A stretch of 54,951 nucleotides of DNA, taken from Alkalibacterium putridalgicola. GTDB taxonomy: Bacteria > Bacillota > Bacilli > Lactobacillales > Carnobacteriaceae_A. The notes below the pieces were generated by a model. The model did not search any database, had not been told where the DNA came from, and worked only from the letters and a program-made list of their open reading frames with translations. Positions 23,135 to 31,653 of the stretch are shown here, in pieces. The DNA lies in NCBI RefSeq assembly GCF_900109825.1, contig NZ_FOBL01000018.1, forward strand, positions 1-54,951. Reading direction: 5' to 3'. Position numbers and translations under genes: made by a program. Position 1 is the first letter of the stretch. The number at the start of each line of letters is the position of its first letter.

Positions 23135-23965
23135 GTGAGACTGATTTCATGGAATATCGATTCATTAAATGCAACATTAACGAGTGATTCTAATCGAGCG
23201 GTCATGTCCAGAGAGGTGATGAATACGATCATCGAGCAGGATCCAGATGTCATCGCGATTCAGGAAACGAAACTGCCTCGAACGGGTCCGACAAAAAAAC
23301 ATGACAAGATCCTTGCCACGCTGTTTCCTGAGTATGAGTATGTCTGGCGTGTATCTGAAGAACCTGCGAGAAAGAGTTATGCAGGGACGATGTTTTTATA
23401 TAAAAAGAGTTTTAATCCGATCGTGACTTATCCTAAAATCGACGCTCCGGACACAATGGATGTCGAAGGACGTATGATCACACTTGAATTTGACGATTAT
23501 TTCATCACGCAAGTCTATACACCTAATGCCGGTTCAGGCTTAGTCCGTCTTGAAGAACGTCAGCAGTGGGATGAGAAGTATGCTGAATACTTAGCCAGTC
23601 TGGATGCGAAAAAGCCCGTTCTTGCTACAGGAGACTTCAATGTCGCCCATAAAGAAATCGACATTGCTCATCCGGATAGAAATCGTCGTTCAGCTGGATT
23701 TACTGATGAAGAGCGTGCAGGATTTACGAAGTTATTAAGCAAAGGCTTCACGGATACTTTCCGACATGTCCACGGTGATGTTACTGGGCAGTATTCATGG
23801 TGGAATCAGCGTGCCAAAACCAGCAAAGTCAATAACTCCGGCTGGCGGATCGACTACTGGCTGGTGAGTGACAGACTGGCTGATAAGGTGAAGAATTCAG
23901 AGATGCTGGATTCAGGTGAACGACAAGACCACACACCTTTGATGCTGGATATAGATTTAGATTAG
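23135..23965 (+). CDS. exoA: Exodeoxyribonuclease III (AP endonuclease, ExoA/Xth)
   Basis: Repairs abasic sites and trims 3' ends. 276 residues with a GTG start after AAAGGAGCAAATATA. Metal and catalytic residues visible: WNID near the N terminus, IAIQETKL (metal Glu), GDFNVAH, RIDYWLVS and the C-terminal DH of ERQDHTPLML, where many relatives have SDHCP. The sequence is the longer Lactobacillales type. Stand-alone, with its own terminator. Confidence 0.92.
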   Translation: MRLISWNIDSLNATLTSDSNRAVMSREVMNTIIEQDPDVIAIQETKLPRTGPTKKHDKILATLFPEYEYVWRVSEEPARKSYAGTMFLYKKSFNPIVTYPKIDAPDTMDVEGRMITLEFDDYFITQVYTPNAGSGLVRLEERQQWDEKYAEYLASLDAKKPVLATGDFNVAHKEIDIAHPDRNRRSAGFTDEERAGFTKLLSKGFTDTFRHVHGDVTGQYSWWNQRAKTSKVNNSGWRIDYWLVSDRLADKVKNSEMLDSGERQDHTPLMLDIDLD

Positions 23966-23984
23966 AGTCATCAATTTATCAGTA

Positions 23985-24027
23985 AGCTCCACTCTTATAA
24001 GCAGAAGCTTTGGGGTGGAGCTGTTTT
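23985..24027 (+). terminator. Terminator of exoA
   Basis: AGCTCCAC pairs with GTGGAGCT over a 22-base loop, followed by GTTTTGTTT. The loop also carries AGAAGCTT. Confidence 0.7.
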
Positions 24028-24193
24028 GTTTAAAAGACTGGACTCTTAGGACGCATCCATCCGACGAATTAGTGAATGCCATATACTAATATTGAATCCA
24101 TTATTTGGAACGTATAATTTCTATTGGTAGTTGATCTATTACTGCTTGTGAGAGATACTATGTAGCGTATCACTTTTTAAATGTAAAACTCTT

Positions 24194-24222
24194 TTGACAT
24201 ATCAACCTGTAGTTGGTATTGT
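24194..24222 (+). promoter_or_regulatory. Promoter and operator-like dyad of the XRE operon
   Basis: TTGACA, 17 bases, TATTGT. The spacer holds CAAC-CTGTA-GTTG, a dyad placed to block RNA polymerase, so autorepression by the small XRE protein is likely. A related dyad sits before CPBP copy 2. Confidence 0.6.
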
Positions 24223-24261
24223 TTATATGTAAAAAGTATTTGACAAAAAGGAGTATACACT

Positions 24262-24552
24262 ATGCGGAAAAAAGACGAAATGGAACAAAAGGTAGCAAAC
24301 AAAGCGATCAAAATAACGTGGTCTGTCACTGTGTTAGCTATGTTCATAATAGGTGGTTTTCAAAGAATTCTGAACAATGGAGATGGCAGTATCTTAATGT
24401 CAGTTGCTACTCTTTCAACGACGCTTCTGATCTTACTTGAACAATATTACTTATCAAAACTGAATGAAGATAAAAAATTCAAAAAAATGATGTATACTGC
24501 TTTAATAGTTTCAGTGATTTTAATTATATTACTAGGGTTTTTAAGTCAATGA
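24262..24552 (+). CDS. Small two-to-three-pass membrane protein of the XRE operon
   Basis: 96 residues with three hydrophobic stretches (about 19-36, 45-60, 75-94) and charged ends. AAAGGAGTATACACT precedes the ATG. It overlaps the downstream XRE gene by four bases (ATGA), an arrangement typical for small membrane protein/XRE pairs in Bacillota, where the membrane partner may control the regulator. No catalytic motif. Confidence 0.75.
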   Translation: MRKKDEMEQKVANKAIKITWSVTVLAMFIIGGFQRILNNGDGSILMSVATLSTTLLILLEQYYLSKLNEDKKFKKMMYTALIVSVILIILLGFLSQ

Positions 24553-24743
24553 AAAATCAAATAAAGGAACGTCGTAAAGCCAAAGGTATTTCTCAACAAG
24601 AATTGGCTAATTATTGTAAAGTTACAAGACAAACCATTAATGCAATTGAAAATGAAAAATACGATCCCTCCTTGCAACTTGCTTTTGACCTAGCGAGAAA
24701 CTTGAATACAACAGTTGATACGCTATTTATGCCAGAACAATAA
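24549..24743 (+). CDS. Small XRE-family transcriptional regulator
   Basis: 64 residues, essentially one Cro/C1-type helix-turn-helix: ISQQELANYCKVTRQTINAI is the two-helix DNA-binding unit, ending with the typical NTTVDTLF tail. Related to the short YozG/Xre regulators. Translationally coupled to the membrane protein upstream (ATGA overlap). Its likely operator is the CAAC...GTTG dyad in its own promoter, and perhaps the similar dyad upstream of CPBP copy 2. CPBP copy 3 begins 107 bases downstream. Confidence 0.9.
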   Translation: MKNQIKERRKAKGISQQELANYCKVTRQTINAIENEKYDPSLQLAFDLARNLNTTVDTLFMPEQ

Positions 24744-24850
24744 AAAGCACAACTTTCAGATTCTTATATAGGAAATGCTGAATTTATATCTACAGTGAAG
24801 TGAGTATAGTATTAAAAGTAATAGGTCTCTTATACAAGGAGTTTCATAAT

Positions 24851-25534
24851 ATGAAATTAAACAGAAAAAGCATTTTCCTGATTCTTTCTATCACTCTATC
24901 TGCTTTAGGTATGAGTCTCATAGACGGCTTTATTCAACTGCCGTATCTGTACAAATCCATTTTAAAAATTACGCTGTTCTCAGTTGTTCCAATGGGCTAC
25001 TTCGTCAGGTACAAAGATGAATATAGTCATTTAAAAAAACTGTTCATTCCTAAAAAATCAGACTTAAAAATTGCCTTATTACTCGGGGTCGGCGTTTACG
25101 CTGTGATCTTTCTTGCCTATGTCCTTTTAAAAGACCATATAGATTTAGCATCGATTCGTGACGCATTAACTGGGGATGTTGGTGTGACTGCCCATAACTT
25201 TATATATGTCGCCATTTATATCTCTCTGATCAACTCTTTGCTGGAGGAGTTTTTCTTTCGGGGGTTCGCTTTTCTAATTCTGAAGGAAAATACCGGGCGA
25301 CTCTTCGCCTATGTATTCAGTGCTTTACTGTTTGCCTTGTATCATGTAGGGATGACAAGTGGATGGTTTCACTGGAGTATTTATTTGTTAGCCATGACAG
25401 GCTTGTTTGCCGGGGGCTGTATCTTTAATTATTTGAATGAGAAGACTGGAACGATTTATCCGTCGTGGCTTGTACATATGTTTGCCAATTTTGCCATAAA
25501 CACAGTAGGATTTATCTTGTTTGGTTTTATTTGA
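24851..25534 (+). CDS. CPBP-family intramembrane metalloprotease, copy 3
   Basis: 227 residues from ATG 24851, 11 bases after AAGGAG. Motifs LLEEFFFRGF, FALYHVGM, FNYLNEKT and LVHMFANFAIN are intact. Closest of the paralogs to copy 1 (DGFIQLPYLYKSILK and the tail are shared), and the 3' flanks of copies 1 and 3 also match (GATTC, TGCTCCATAT). It follows the XRE gene without an obvious terminator, so the regulator could affect it directly. Confidence 0.88.
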   Translation: MKLNRKSIFLILSITLSALGMSLIDGFIQLPYLYKSILKITLFSVVPMGYFVRYKDEYSHLKKLFIPKKSDLKIALLLGVGVYAVIFLAYVLLKDHIDLASIRDALTGDVGVTAHNFIYVAIYISLINSLLEEFFFRGFAFLILKENTGRLFAYVFSALLFALYHVGMTSGWFHWSIYLLAMTGLFAGGCIFNYLNEKTGTIYPSWLVHMFANFAINTVGFILFGFI

Positions 25535-25722
25535 TTCAGAAAATTTAAATGCTCCATATGCGTATCACGCACAGAGCTATCCGCATTTTTAGAGATTGTA
25601 ATTAAGTGACTGCAGGAATATAATAGATTTAAAATATATACGAGTATAACTTTTTGTTATCCTCTATAAAATGAAATCAGAATACGGCAATAAACTATCC
25701 CAATTCAAAGGAGATCAGAAAA

Positions 25723-26397
25723 ATGAAGTTTGAAATACAGGGAGAATATCCGGTCCTTCGATGTATGATGGATCGGGGCGAAACAATCATCACCAGTTCG
25801 GGGAATATGTCCTGGATGACAGAAGGGTTTGAGCTTGAAACATCCAGCCGAGGGGGACTGCTTAAAGGTTTCTCAAGAGCTTTTTCTGGAGAAAGTATGT
25901 TTCAGAACAGGTATAATGCCACAAAAGACAACCAGGAAATCGCATTTGCCTCTTCATTGCCGGGGAAAATCGTCCATATTGATATGAACGGACGTGAGAT
26001 CATGACTCAACGAAGTGCTTATTTGGCTTCCACAGAAGGCGTAGATTTTGAAGTTGCTTTGACTAAGAAGTTTTCAACTGGACTTCTAGGTGGAGAAGGC
26101 TTTGTGTTGCAGAGATTTTCCGGTAGAGGCGATTTATTTTTAGAAGCTGATGGCTCTCTGGTAGAGTACGAATTAGGTCCCGGTGAAGCTCTTATGGTTG
26201 ACCAGGGCCATGTATTCATGTTTGATGAAAGTATCACGTATTCCATTGAAACAGTTAAAGGCTTGAAAAATATGATGTTCGGTGGGGAAGGAGCCTTCTT
26301 AGTTAAACTGCTTGGACCTGGAAAAGTCACCCTGCAGACGATGCCGATCAGCAACCTTGCAGCGAAAATCGTTCCTTATGTTCCCACAAAGGGCTAG
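25723..26397 (+). CDS. AIM24/TIGR00266 family protein
   Basis: 224 residues, cytoplasmic, built of a beta-rich double fold with repeated Gly-rich turns. Family signatures: GNMSWMTEG near the N terminus, LPGKIVHIDMNG, LLGGEGFVLQRFSGRGDLFLE, ALMVDQGHVFMF and MMFGGEGAFLVKLLGPG. The bacterial proteins have no proven role; the yeast relative is mitochondrial. AAAGGAGATCAGAAA precedes the ATG. Confidence 0.9.
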   Translation: MKFEIQGEYPVLRCMMDRGETIITSSGNMSWMTEGFELETSSRGGLLKGFSRAFSGESMFQNRYNATKDNQEIAFASSLPGKIVHIDMNGREIMTQRSAYLASTEGVDFEVALTKKFSTGLLGGEGFVLQRFSGRGDLFLEADGSLVEYELGPGEALMVDQGHVFMFDESITYSIETVKGLKNMMFGGEGAFLVKLLGPGKVTLQTMPISNLAAKIVPYVPTKG

Positions 26398-26456
26398 GTT
26401 TCGAACAAGCTAAGATCATGTAAATATCTAAGGTAGATAAGAAAGAGTGAAATGAC

Positions 26457-26506
26457 AAAAGCGAAGATCCAGGTCAACTTATGACCAGAGGACCTTCGCT
26501 TTTTTG
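26457..26506. terminator. Bidirectional terminator
   Basis: AAAAGCGAAG...CTTCGCTTTTTT with an inner GGTC/GACC pair, between the converging AIM24 and PAP2 genes. Confidence 0.8.
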
Positions 26507-26533
26507 TTGAGAGGCGTAACACCTTCTAAATTC

Positions 26534-26974
26534 TTAAAGATAAAACCCTACTATCCCGGAAATGATCCCGATAATCGCTCCGGCGATAACATCACGCGGG
26601 TAATGAACGCCTCCGATCACACGTAAGACAGCTAAGATACTGCCTGCCAACAATAGAAAAATGCCCAGAGGTTTTGAAATGAAATAAAGTGTCGTGGCAA
26701 TGACAAAAATAGAAAAGACATGTCGGCTGGGAAAAGACTTTCCTTTAGTGTCTTTTTTGATAATAGGCTTATTACCGGACACTTCATAAGGACGAGGTGC
26801 ATCGATATAATACCGGAAAATACTGACTAATACATAAGAAATGGCAGGAGTCAGCGTAACCCTCCAGAACCTTGGATCTCGATTATAAACCAATAGTAAA
26901 AGAACAACAGGATAGATGGCATAAACAAGATAGGTGATAAAATTATTTAAGCGATTGATTACTTTTGCATTCAT
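26534..26974 (-). CDS. PAP2-family membrane phosphatase
   Basis: 146 residues, about four to five membrane segments. All three phosphatase motifs are present: the first ending in DAPRP (about 59-63), FPSRHVFS and RVIGGVHYPRDVI. Such short proteins dephosphorylate lipid phosphates such as undecaprenyl pyrophosphate or phosphatidic acid; the exact substrate cannot be assigned. Convergent with the AIM24 gene. Confidence 0.88.
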   Translation of the reverse strand: MNAKVINRLNNFITYLVYAIYPVVLLLLVYNRDPRFWRVTLTPAISYVLVSIFRYYIDAPRPYEVSGNKPIIKKDTKGKSFPSRHVFSIFVIATTLYFISKPLGIFLLLAGSILAVLRVIGGVHYPRDVIAGAIIGIISGIVGFYL

Positions 26975-27181
26975 GTAAGTTAACGTCCTTGCATTTTGAT
27001 TTACCCTTATATTACCATATTGACTGCATTATTTTCTTTTTAATTTATGATCCATACATTCATTTCAATTAGGATTTAATGCGCTATGTGATACACTTAG
27101 TTACAAGAGAAGTGATAGACTGAATATGAAGAAAGATGCACATGTATTAAAAATTAACTTCATTAGAAAAGAGGATATAGT

Positions 27182-27613
27182 ATGAAGAATGACGATCCAA
27201 AAGAAAAAATCGGAGAATTAAAAAAGGAAGGTAAAGTAAAAGGTCTTTTAAGCAGGAATAAGGAGAAAGCTAAAAAACTTTTAAAGGATAAAGAAAAGAC
27301 AGAAGAGATGCTGGATGAACTTGAAAAGAAATTGTCCAAAATACCCAGAGTCGGTAAGTATTTAAAAGATATCCCAGTGTTCATTTCTCTAGTCAGAGCC
27401 TATATCAGTAAAGAATATACAAAGATTCCTTTAAGGTCAGTCATTGCCATAGTCAGTGCTTTGATCTATGTCCTTAACGGCTTTGATTTTATCCCTGATT
27501 TCATCCCCGGTGTAGGCTTGATAGATGATGCGGCCGTAACTGCTTTTGCCTATCAGATGGTCCATAAAGATGTCGAAAAGTATAGAAAGTGGAAATCAGG
27601 TAAAAAAATATAA
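27182..27613 (+). CDS. DUF1232 (YkvA-like) membrane protein, copy 2
   Basis: 143 residues, the same length as the paralog at 12249. The Lys/Glu-rich head ends in EKKLSKIPRVGKYLKDIPVF, then the core RAYISKEYTKIPLRSVIAIV and GFDFIPDFIPGVGLIDDAAV. Function unknown. AAAAGAGGATATAGT precedes the ATG. Confidence 0.82.
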   Translation: MKNDDPKEKIGELKKEGKVKGLLSRNKEKAKKLLKDKEKTEEMLDELEKKLSKIPRVGKYLKDIPVFISLVRAYISKEYTKIPLRSVIAIVSALIYVLNGFDFIPDFIPGVGLIDDAAVTAFAYQMVHKDVEKYRKWKSGKKI

Positions 27614-27625
27614 ATAAACGAGAAA

Positions 27626-27667
27626 ACATCCTTGAAGACAGTGCGTTTTCTTCAAGGATGTCTTTAT
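27626..27667 (+). terminator. Terminator of DUF1232 copy 2
   Basis: ACATCCTTGAAG pairs perfectly with CTTCAAGGATGT, followed by CTTTATAT. Confidence 0.75.
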
Positions 27668-27715
27668 ATCTAGTCAAATATGAAACTACTGATTACAATG
27701 CCGATCAACACAAAC

Positions 27716-27742
27716 TTAAGCGCTTAACAAAAAACGGTTACA
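27716..27742 (+). promoter_or_regulatory. LacI-operator-like palindrome and cre-like site
   Basis: TTAAGCGCTTAA (27716-27727) is a perfect palindrome with the central CG typical of LacI/GalR operators. It is followed at once by AAAAAACGGTTACA (27729-27742), whose reverse complement fits the cre consensus TGWAANCGNTNWCA at all but two positions. Both lie about 80 bases before the next gene and suggest sugar-dependent control. Confidence 0.5.
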
Positions 27743-27816
27743 TCCATTGCTTTAAGGGCATAAGCACTATATAATCAGAGTAAGCAAGGTAAATAAGTGA
27801 AAGAAAGGAATATTTG

Positions 27817-30800
27817 ATGAAGCATACAAGTAATATGTTTTATGGCCAAGCGGCTTTAGACATTAAAGAAAAAGACGTGTCACTTGAAACGGTGACTCTG
27901 GATAATGAAACCTATTTTAAAATGAGTAATTATGATGAAATGACACCGTTTTTTATGACGGTTGTCAGTGATTCGGACCACTGGATGTTTGTCTCCAGTA
28001 CGGGTGGCCTGACCTGCGGCAGAAAGAATGCAGAATCGGCGCTATTTCCATATGAGACAGATGACAAAATCCACGACAGTATCGAAACGGCCGGACCGAA
28101 CACCCAACTGATCCTAAAAAAAGACGGGAAGAAATTTTTATGGAAGCCTTTTACCCGTCATATGAGCAGCGTTTATGCGATAACACGCAACCTTTATAAA
28201 AACACGACCGGAAATAAAATACGATTCGAGGAAATAAACCACGATCTGAATGTGAGTTATGCCTATACATTGAAAAACAGTGAACGCTTTGGCTTCGTCA
28301 AAGAATCTGTTTTAGAGAATCTTTCTGATGAATCAGTGGAAGTGAAACTTTTAGACGGCATACGGAATATCCTGCCATATGGTGTCAATACACTTCTGCA
28401 GACCACGAAAAGCACCCTTGTGGATGGCTATAAGCGCAGTGAATTGATCGAGAAGACGGGCTTGGGCATATACACGCTCAGTTCTATCTTAACGGATAAA
28501 GCTGAACCAAGTGAATCACTGAAGGCGACAACTGTATGGTCCAGCGGTCTAGAAGCCCCTCAATACCTCTTGTCAGAACAGCAGCTCGATGCTTTTGCTA
28601 TGGACGCTGACCTTCAGACTGAAGCAGATGTCAAAGGCAGAAGAGGTTCCTATTATGTCGTGGATGCCCTGACTCTAAAAGAGACAGATGCCAAGCGGTG
28701 GATGATCGTTTCGGAACTGAATCAGAATGCGGCCGATGTAGAGAAACTGAATGTTTTACTCGAAAAAAGTGAAGCGCTTAACACGGAAGTTGAAAAAGAT
28801 GTCGCTCAAGGGGACGTTAACCTTGAAAAGCTTGTATTTGAAGCCGATGGGTTTCAGAAAACATCTAATGAGAAAGCGAGCTATCGCCATTTTTCAAATA
28901 CTTTATATAACATCATGCGTGGTGGGATATACGCAGACGGCTACACTGTAGATAGAGAAGATTTCAAAGAGTTCATAGAAACGTGGAATACCAAAGTTTT
29001 TGATCAGCGTTCGGACTTTCTGGAGGGTCTACCGGAAACGATACATTACAATGAACTGTTAAACCGAGTATCCAATAGTGATGATAAAGATCTTGAACGT
29101 CTGATGATGGAGTACCTGCCGCTGACATTCAGCCGTAGACATGGAGATCCAAGTCGGCCGTGGAACCAGTTCAATATCGAAGTGACAAAAGAAGACGGGA
29201 GTAAAGCGCTTAAGTTTGAAGGAAACTGGCGGGATATTTTCCAGAACTGGGAAGCTCTGAGTATGTCTTTTCCAGTCTACACAGAGAGCATTATAGCTAA
29301 ATTTGTCAATGCTTCAACACCAGATGGGTATAACCCGTATCGTATCACTAAAGAAGGCATCGACTGGGAAACACTCGATCCGGATGATCCCTGGTCAAAC
29401 ATCGGTTACTGGGGCGATCACCAGATCATTTATCTGTTGAAACTGCTGGAAATGTCTAAAGACTATCACCCCGAGAAATTACTGGATCTTCTGCATAAAG
29501 ATATCTTTGTGTACGCGAATGTCCCCTATCGTATCAAAGGATTTGACGCACTCGTTTCGGATCCAAGAAACAGCATCGACTACGATGATGACAGCGAGAA
29601 AATGATGACAGAAAGAGTGGAACATCTTGGTTCCGATGGTAAGTTTGTCTTTAAAGGAGATGCCTTGTATAAAGTCAACCTTCTGGAGAAACTGCTTGTT
29701 TCCCTGCTTTCTAAATTTTCTAACTACGTGCCTGAGGGCGGTATCTGGATGAATACCCAGCGTCCTGAATGGAATGATGCCAACAATGCTCTAGTGGGTA
29801 ACGGTCTATCAATGGTGACCTTGTATTATATGCATCGTTTCCAGAAATACATGAGCCAGCTTGTTGAGGACATGGAAAGCGACACAGTAAGCATTTCAGT
29901 TGAAGTGCTGCAGATGTTCGAAGACACACTTGCTGTACTGAAGGATAAACGGTCTCTCCTGGGCGAAGACATCAGTGATACGGAGCGTTATGAAATCGTA
30001 GAGGCACTGGGCAGAATAGGTGAAGCCTATAGACAGTCTGTTTACACAGATGGCTTCAGCGGAGAGAAAAAAGACCTTTCAATAAGTATGCTTAAAAAGT
30101 TTACAGAGGTCTCTCTGGATCATTTAAATGATTCCATCAAGAAGAACAAACGCACGGACGGTCTCTATCATTCTTATAATCTTATACGATTTGAAGAAAA
30201 CAGCTGCAGTGTATCCTACCTCTATGAGATGCTGGAGGGGCAAGTGTCTGTGTTGAGCTCAAAAGCACTGGATGGGGAAGAAGCCTTGTCTGTTCTTGAA
30301 GCATTGAAAAAGAGTGCGATTTACCGTGAGGACCAGAACAGTTATATGCTCTATCCAAACCGCGAACTGCCAAGATTCCTTGAAAAAAATGTGATCCCAG
30401 AAGAAAAAGTCATGTCTTCCGCTATATTGAAAGCTGAGCTGGAGAATGACCGGTCACGCTTTATTGAAAAAGATGTCAAAGGTAACTATCACTTCAACGG
30501 CAGGTTCAGGAATGGGGAAGAGATCGAAGAAGCCTTAAAAGCTACAGGAGAATACCCGGATGAAGAAATCAGACGAGTGAAAGAGATTTTCTCCGATCTG
30601 TTCAACCATCATGCATTCACCGGACGATCAGGAACCTTTTATAAGTACGAAGGTCTTGGATCTATTTACTGGCATATGGTCTCAAAATTAGCGTTAGCGG
30701 TTCAGGAAAACTTTTTTGATACCTACAGTCGTCACGGAATGAATAAAACTGCTGAGGGCCTTATAAGCTCTTATGAGGATATCAAAGCAGGGGTAGGTGT

Positions 30801-31275
30801 GGACAAATCACCGGAACAGTATGGGGCGTTTCCGACAGAAGCCTACTCGCATACACCAAGCTTTGCGGGTGTGCAGCAGCCTGGAATGACAGGGCAGGTC
30901 AAGGAAGATATCATCTCGAGGTTCGGTGAATTAGGCGTGACGGTGGAGGAAGGCCTGATCAAGTTCAGCCCAGTGCTGCTTCAGAAATCCGAATTTCTGA
31001 ATGAAAAGATCAGCTGGAACCTGCCGCAGAACAATGCATCTGAGAAAGAAAGCATCCAGTTGGACGAGCAATCGCTGGGATTCACGATGTGTGCCGTTCC
31101 GGTCACGTATGAACTGAAAGGCAAGAAAGAGATCCTCGTTTCTTATAGAGATGGAACAGAAGAAGTGTATGATGACACCGATGTATTGAGTGAAGAAACA
31201 AGTCAAAGCTTGTTCAATCGCGAGGGTAGAATCGCTAGGATTCGTGTGTCACTTGACGGCAGTACATTGCAGTAA
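27817..31275 (+). CDS. Large conserved protein, probably carbohydrate-active (cellobiose-phosphorylase-like)
   Basis: 1152 residues from ATG 27817, eight bases after AAAGGA (TTG 27814 is less likely). No signal peptide or membrane segment, so cytoplasmic. A beta-rich N-terminal part (about 1-330, with HWMFVSSTGGLTCGRKN and ITRNLYKN) is followed by a helical part with EGNWRDIFQNWEALSMSFPV and WSNIGYWGDHQIIYLLKLLE. This layout, beta-sandwich then (alpha/alpha) barrel, recalls the COG3459/GH94-type phosphorylases; I recall similar unnamed proteins in other bacteria but cannot assign a reaction. Operator-like sites upstream support a sugar role. Alone in its transcription unit. Confidence 0.6.
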   Translation: MKHTSNMFYGQAALDIKEKDVSLETVTLDNETYFKMSNYDEMTPFFMTVVSDSDHWMFVSSTGGLTCGRKNAESALFPYETDDKIHDSIETAGPNTQLILKKDGKKFLWKPFTRHMSSVYAITRNLYKNTTGNKIRFEEINHDLNVSYAYTLKNSERFGFVKESVLENLSDESVEVKLLDGIRNILPYGVNTLLQTTKSTLVDGYKRSELIEKTGLGIYTLSSILTDKAEPSESLKATTVWSSGLEAPQYLLSEQQLDAFAMDADLQTEADVKGRRGSYYVVDALTLKETDAKRWMIVSELNQNAADVEKLNVLLEKSEALNTEVEKDVAQGDVNLEKLVFEADGFQKTSNEKASYRHFSNTLYNIMRGGIYADGYTVDREDFKEFIETWNTKVFDQRSDFLEGLPETIHYNELLNRVSNSDDKDLERLMMEYLPLTFSRRHGDPSRPWNQFNIEVTKEDGSKALKFEGNWRDIFQNWEALSMSFPVYTESIIAKFVNASTPDGYNPYRITKEGIDWETLDPDDPWSNIGYWGDHQIIYLLKLLEMSKDYHPEKLLDLLHKDIFVYANVPYRIKGFDALVSDPRNSIDYDDDSEKMMTERVEHLGSDGKFVFKGDALYKVNLLEKLLVSLLSKFSNYVPEGGIWMNTQRPEWNDANNALVGNGLSMVTLYYMHRFQKYMSQLVEDMESDTVSISVEVLQMFEDTLAVLKDKRSLLGEDISDTERYEIVEALGRIGEAYRQSVYTDGFSGEKKDLSISMLKKFTEVSLDHLNDSIKKNKRTDGLYHSYNLIRFEENSCSVSYLYEMLEGQVSVLSSKALDGEEALSVLEALKKSAIYREDQNSYMLYPNRELPRFLEKNVIPEEKVMSSAILKAELENDRSRFIEKDVKGNYHFNGRFRNGEEIEEALKATGEYPDEEIRRVKEIFSDLFNHHAFTGRSGTFYKYEGLGSIYWHMVSKLALAVQENFFDTYSRHGMNKTAEGLISSYEDIKAGVGVDKSPEQYGAFPTEAYSHTPSFAGVQQPGMTGQVKEDIISRFGELGVTVEEGLIKFSPVLLQKSEFLNEKISWNLPQNNASEKESIQLDEQSLGFTMCAVPVTYELKGKKEILVSYRDGTEEVYDDTDVLSEETSQSLFNREGRIARIRVSLDGSTLQ

Positions 31276-31369
31276 ATAGGAACATTCATTTATACCGTTG
31301 TAAAACTATTTCTCTAATGATTGAAAAAGTTAAACGTCCAGAGATGGAAGAAGCAGTGAAAGGATATTT

Positions 31370-31417
31370 AAATCCCCCAAACAGAGACAAAATCGGTTGT
31401 CTCCATTTGGGGGATTT
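31370..31417. terminator. Long two-part hairpin between convergent genes
   Basis: AAATCCCCCAAA pairs with TTTGGGGGATTT, and inside it GAGACAA pairs with TTGTCTC around a six-base loop. All arm bases match. The T-run is poor (TATAATAT), so termination may be moderate; position between converging genes suits it. Confidence 0.65.
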
Positions 31418-31421
31418 ATAA

Positions 31422-31653
31422 TATCATAATAAGAGTTTTTATTCATATTGTATTAATAAAAAAAAGTTTATACAATTTTTGCAGATAAATATTGATATAT
31501 ATTTATCTGTGATATATAATTGTGAAAATAAGAGCATTGATGGAACAAGCTATTATTTTATTGTTTTTTTATTTTTTAATGTTTTCTCAAGGTGGAACAA
31601 CATTTTATAAAATAAAGTGGTATGATTATACACAGTAGTATGACTACATAGAC
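31422..31653. other. AT-rich intergenic with an 11-bp perfect dyad
   Basis: Very AT-rich. At 31482-31509 CAGATAAATAT and ATATTTATCTG form perfect arms around six bases. It may be an HD-GYP terminator on the minus strand or a binding site. TGGAACAA occurs twice nearby (about 31540 and 31593). No gene seen. Confidence 0.5.

Noticed and set aside
24213-24440. 75-residue frame overlapping the small membrane protein
   Set aside because: Alternative frame of the 24262 gene without its own ribosome binding site.
31317-31421. 34-residue open frame starting MIEKVKRPEMEEAVKG
   Set aside because: It looks protein-like but has no ribosome binding site, and its second half is the long hairpin of 31370-31417.
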